Below, in pieces: positions 54,575 to 57,154 of a stretch of DNA of 57,154 nucleotides. The notes beneath the pieces are model-generated. The model was not told the origin of the DNA. It made no database searches and was given only the letters and a program-made list of their open reading frames with translations. Both the position numbers and the translations under genes were made by a program. Location of the stretch: positions 1-57,154 of the forward strand of contig CALLLI010000118.1 in assembly GCA_938082635.1 (NCBI GenBank). Direction: 5' to 3'. Each line of letters begins with the position of its first letter. The stretch's first letter is position 1. The DNA is from an uncultured Verrucomicrobiales bacterium (GTDB taxonomy: Bacteria; Verrucomicrobiota; Verrucomicrobiia; Verrucomicrobiales; DEV007).

Positions 54575-54774
54575 TTCTCAAGCTGAACGGCGAATCCAAA
54601 GAGCTCGTCGCCTCTGAAATGGCACTCCCCGAACTCTTGAATCAGTTAGGCTTCGGCGAACGCCCCGTACTCGTAGAACACAACGGCACCGCTCTCCGTC
54701 AGCGTGAACATGCCGACACTGTGGTAGCCGAGGGTGATCAGTTAGAGATCATCCTCATCGTCGCAGGCGGATAG
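54571..54774 (+). CDS. thiS: sulfur carrier protein ThiS
   Basis: A 67-residue ubiquitin-like protein starting at ATG 54571, overlapping the thiH stop by 4 bp. MILKLNGESKEL, LPELLNQLGF and VLVEHNGTALRQREH fit ThiS. The C-terminus is VAGG, the Gly-Gly that is thiocarboxylated by ThiF/ThiI-type enzymes. It donates sulfur to the thiazole synthase ThiG. thiG and thiF are not in the window. Confidence 0.94.
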   Translation: MILKLNGESKELVASEMALPELLNQLGFGERPVLVEHNGTALRQREHADTVVAEGDQLEIILIVAGG

Positions 54775-54778
54775 AAAG

Positions 54779-56140
54779 ATGGCCTCCGCCGCTCTCACCA
54801 CCGGACCCATCCCAAAGCACATCCGCAACATTGCGTTGCCCATGAGCATCGGGTTCTTCTTCAACACGATGTACAACGTCGTGGACTCATTCTACGCCGG
54901 CCAAGTCTCCACCACAGCGCTCGCCGCCCTAGCGCTATCTTTTCCAGTCTTCTTCATCATTATCGCCGTAAGTGAGGGCATCGCTCGGGGCGCCTCCGCC
55001 TTAATCGCCAATGCCATCGGCGCTGAGAATCGTGAAGAAGAGACGGCCCTCTCCTCTCAAGTGTTCTCGTTAGGCTTCCTCAGCGCGATCGGTCTTTCCA
55101 TCGTCGGGCTAATTGTCGCGCCGCCTCTATTCAAAACCATGGGTGCCAGTGGCGCCTACCTCGACATCGCCACCAGCTACGTATCCCCTCTCTTCTGGGG
55201 AGCCATCTTTTTCCTTCTCAGCAGCATGAGCAACGCCGTCCTCCTCGCGAACGGAGACAGCAAGACCTTTGGACGCGTGTTAGTAATTGGATTCTTTCTC
55301 AATCTAGTGCTCGACCCCTGGTTCCTCTACGGAGGCTTTGGCCTACCAGCCTTCGGGATCGCAGGCATCGCGTGGGCCACCGTCGCCATTCAAGCACTCG
55401 GCGGCCTCTATCTCTTCGCCACTGTCTGCCACCGTGGCTATGTCAAATTCACAGACATAAACGTCCTCATCCCCCAGTGGAAGACGTATCGCATGATCCT
55501 CAAGCAAGGCATTCCGACCAGCTTCAACATGATGTCTATCGCCTTAGGCTTCTTTGTCACCACCTATTTCTTGAAGTTCTACGGACAAGTGTCAGTCGCT
55601 GCCTTCGGCGTAGGCACACGTATCGAGCAGATCGCCCTCCTTCCCGCGATTGGCATCAGTGCCGCCATCGTCTCTGTCGTCGGCCAGAACAATGGCGCTG
55701 GCCAGCTCGACCGCGTGCGTGAATGCGTCCAACTCTGCGTGCGATACGGCATTGTGATCATTGCCGTCGCCTCAGTCTTCGTGTTCGCTTTCGCGGAGCC
55801 TCTCGTGCGCCTCTTCACCAAAGATCCCGAGGTCATCTCTGTCGGCACCAATTATGTTCAAATCATGACATTCATCCAATGGGCCTATGTCATGACCTTC
55901 ATCCACACGGGCTTTCTTCAGGCCGTGAAACGTCCCATGTATGGCTTCGTAGAATCCATCATCAGAAAGCTCATCCTTCCTGTGGGTGTCTTCTACACGG
56001 TCGTCCGCATCTACGAAGTCGAGCTCCAAGCGTTCTGGTATAGCATGGTCATCATCAACATCGCCATGACGCTAGTCACGATCACTTACGCTCAAGGCGT
56101 CCTCAGACGCCTAACCAACACGGCCCCGAAGAATCCGTGA
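54779..56140 (+). CDS. MATE family efflux transporter
   Basis: A 453-residue protein with about 12 transmembrane segments in two MatE halves. It begins IPKHIRNIALPMSIGFFFNTMYNVVDSFYAGQVSTTALAAL (quoted in part: NVVDSFYAGQ) and has GASALIANAIGAENREEE, then in the second half GVGTRIEQIALLPAIGIS and VVGQNNGAGQLDRV. It should export a drug or metabolite with H+ or Na+. It starts 4 bp after thiS; the link to thiamine is probably only transcriptional. Confidence 0.93.
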   Translation: MASAALTTGPIPKHIRNIALPMSIGFFFNTMYNVVDSFYAGQVSTTALAALALSFPVFFIIIAVSEGIARGASALIANAIGAENREEETALSSQVFSLGFLSAIGLSIVGLIVAPPLFKTMGASGAYLDIATSYVSPLFWGAIFFLLSSMSNAVLLANGDSKTFGRVLVIGFFLNLVLDPWFLYGGFGLPAFGIAGIAWATVAIQALGGLYLFATVCHRGYVKFTDINVLIPQWKTYRMILKQGIPTSFNMMSIALGFFVTTYFLKFYGQVSVAAFGVGTRIEQIALLPAIGISAAIVSVVGQNNGAGQLDRVRECVQLCVRYGIVIIAVASVFVFAFAEPLVRLFTKDPEVISVGTNYVQIMTFIQWAYVMTFIHTGFLQAVKRPMYGFVESIIRKLILPVGVFYTVVRIYEVELQAFWYSMVIINIAMTLVTITYAQGVLRRLTNTAPKNP

Positions 56141-56270
56141 TTTGTGCAAGTTCTCCGGCAAACAAGACGACCTGTCTACTTGCCGCAGCCTTGGTTTCCA
56201 TCCATGAACGTGGCAGACGCTTGGGCCATGAGAGGCCTTGGCACGGCTCCCCATTTAAAAGACGGCGCAT

Positions 56271-56920
56271 TCATATAACCGATTTTATCGCCACGACCGA
56301 GAGCATCTCAGCGGAGTCCTCGGCGCGATCTGGAATATCCACGATACAATCCAGAGCTCGCTTCAAGTGCATCTTCTGAGCCAAGTCCAAGTCAGGCGTG
56401 TTGAATATAGCAACGGTGAGATCCCATTCCTGGCTATCGACGACTCTCTCTCGCCTACAGCCTCCACGTGTTCCCGTATGGAATCGATCTTCCCCTTGGG
56501 ATTGAAGAACTCTCGAACGGCGAGGCAGAGATCTCCGACAATGCCGAACGAGTCGATGGTGATTTGAACAAACTGATCCGCAAAGCATGCGGGAATGTGA
56601 GGATTCTGGCTAGCGAAGAAACCGCAGCACGCCTCAGCAGCATTGGGAACCCTATCAAGGGCCTAAAAGATGTTATAGATATCTCCGCGCATCAACGGCA
56701 TGTAGGCTCCCGAGAAGAGCTTATCCGCGATACTTCGGCGCACGTTGTCAGCCATTGACTCAAGCTGCGCCACCTGTGGGCAGAGATCCGCAACTGCCTG
56801 TAGGTCTCCTTTCAGGTGCGCAATCACGGCAGCCTCAGCGGTGGTGATGCACGCTTGCACGGTATCGATGTATTCCATCGCAAGGTTGACGACTTCCTTC
56901 TCTTTTTTGAAGCTTTTCAT
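56271..56920 (-). pseudogene. DUF47/PhoU-like phosphate-transport accessory protein, broken
   Basis: The minus strand starts MKSFKKEKEVVNLAMEYIDT and reads DNVRRSIADKLFSGAYMPLM to an in-frame TAG at 56663-56665. The same frame continues ALDRVPNAAEACCGFFASQN, then FVQITIDSFGIVGDLCLAVREFF to GERE. At a (GA)n tract (about 56440-56452) the frame shifts; deleting one GA gives GERVVDSQEWDLTVAIFNTP and the rest to IPDRAEDSAEMLSVVAIKSVI and TGA at 56271. RGDIYNI, LDRVPNAAE and PDRAED are the DUF47 (TIGR00153) family landmarks. One stop and one frameshift make it non-functional. Confidence 0.85.
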
Positions 56921-56938
56921 GTCATGGATGTAATTACG

Positions 56939-57046
56939 TTAGATTGAGTCGAGCAATCGATAGGAAAGAAAGGCGAAGACAGCAGCACCACAGGGTAAGA
57001 CGACCCAGCCTGCCGGTAGTGCCCCACGAATTGTTAGAAATTGGCT
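56939..57046 (-). pseudogene. C-terminal remnant of a Pit-type phosphate permease
   Basis: The minus strand reads TIRGALPAGWVVLPCGAAVF, then AFLSYRLLDSI and TAA (56939-56941). This looks like the last transmembrane helix of a Pit inorganic phosphate transporter, which normally lies next to a DUF47 gene, as here (18 bp apart). Homology stops at about 57040, where a 13-bp inverted repeat begins, so an insertion or deletion removed the rest of the gene. Confidence 0.5.
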
Positions 57047-57105
57047 GGATGGTTTCTGGCTCCGCAGTTACGCGGAGTCGGCAAAATACAAACCAGAAAC
57101 CATCC
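57047..57105. repeat. perfect 13-bp inverted repeat with internal hairpin
   Basis: GGATGGTTTCTGG (57047-57059) and CCAGAAACCATCC (57093-57105) are perfect inverted copies around a 33-bp centre that contains a second stem, CTCCGC/GCGGAG (57060-57065, 57072-57077). It directly abuts the Pit remnant on the left and an ATG on the right. It could be a small mobile repeat, an element terminus or an operator-like leader structure. Confidence 0.7.
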
Positions 57106-57154
57106 ATGAAACACACTGAAATCATCCAACAACTAGGTCAAGATGATAGCGATA
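57106..57154 (+). CDS. unknown gene, 3' partial
   Basis: An open frame starts with ATG at 57106, immediately after the inverted repeat, and runs off the window (MKHTEIIQQLGQDDSD). Too little is visible to name it. There is no obvious ribosome-binding site, because the repeat arm ends at the ATG, so the call is weak. Confidence 0.3.
   Translation, partial: MKHTEIIQQLGQDDSD

Overview
The window reads as a chromosome segment of a Verrucomicrobiota bacterium, probably marine and Verrucomicrobiales-like. This is inference from gene content: a secreted PSCyt1/DUF1549/DUF1553 protein beside a DUF1501 protein, a secreted sulfatase, a DUF1080 lipoprotein, secreted Gfo/Idh/MocA and SMP-30 proteins, and a (broken) PEP-CTERM protein. 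I see no rRNA, tRNA, CRISPR array, phage module or intact transposase.

Layout. 1-657: 3' end of rmlD. 752-7693: secreted thioredoxin, PSCyt1 and DUF1501 proteins, a PEP-CTERM pseudogene and a sulfatase. 7734-15291: ppk1, a secreted oxidoreductase, an SMP-30 lactonase, then an active PDZ serine protease followed by a catalytically dead paralogue. 15304-18396: two-domain alpha/beta hydrolase, an inverted-repeat element and a FabG-like reductase. 18487-21813: DUF4870 protein, leuC-leuD and a thioredoxin. 21950-29300: tight run lepA-lepB-membrane protein-squalene/phytoene synthase-toroid protein-DUF1080 lipoprotein. 29470-33142: PGRP amidase, a NadD/CoaD-like protein, a pseudopilin and an ECF sigma factor. 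33317-37220: menF-menD (menaquinone) and an AvtA-like aminotransferase. 37217-42549: M16 peptidase, a secreted protein with a possible His-Cys dyad, wreckage of a TPR gene and a zinc metallopeptidase. 42632-45053: second active/dead protease pair plus a small membrane protein.

45055-50216 is a minus-strand run: glycosyltransferase, HAD phosphatase, coiled-coil membrane protein and membrane-anchored solute-binding protein. It diverges from a plus-strand run (50368-56140): GT4 glycosyltransferase, GH13_18 sugar phosphorylase, thiH, thiS and a MATE transporter. The two glycosyltransferases, phosphatase and phosphorylase look like a make-and-recycle module for a glucosylglycerate- or glucosylglycerol-type compatible solute. 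The right edge holds a decayed Pit/DUF47 phosphate-uptake operon abutting a perfect 13-bp inverted repeat and the start of an unknown gene.

The main oddities are the two independent active-protease/dead-protease pairs, one dead member with its PDZ domain nested inside the trypsin fold; several genes caught in decay with readable lesions; four convergent gene pairs sharing a CTAA/TTAG stop tetranucleotide; and palindromes in divergent promoter regions.
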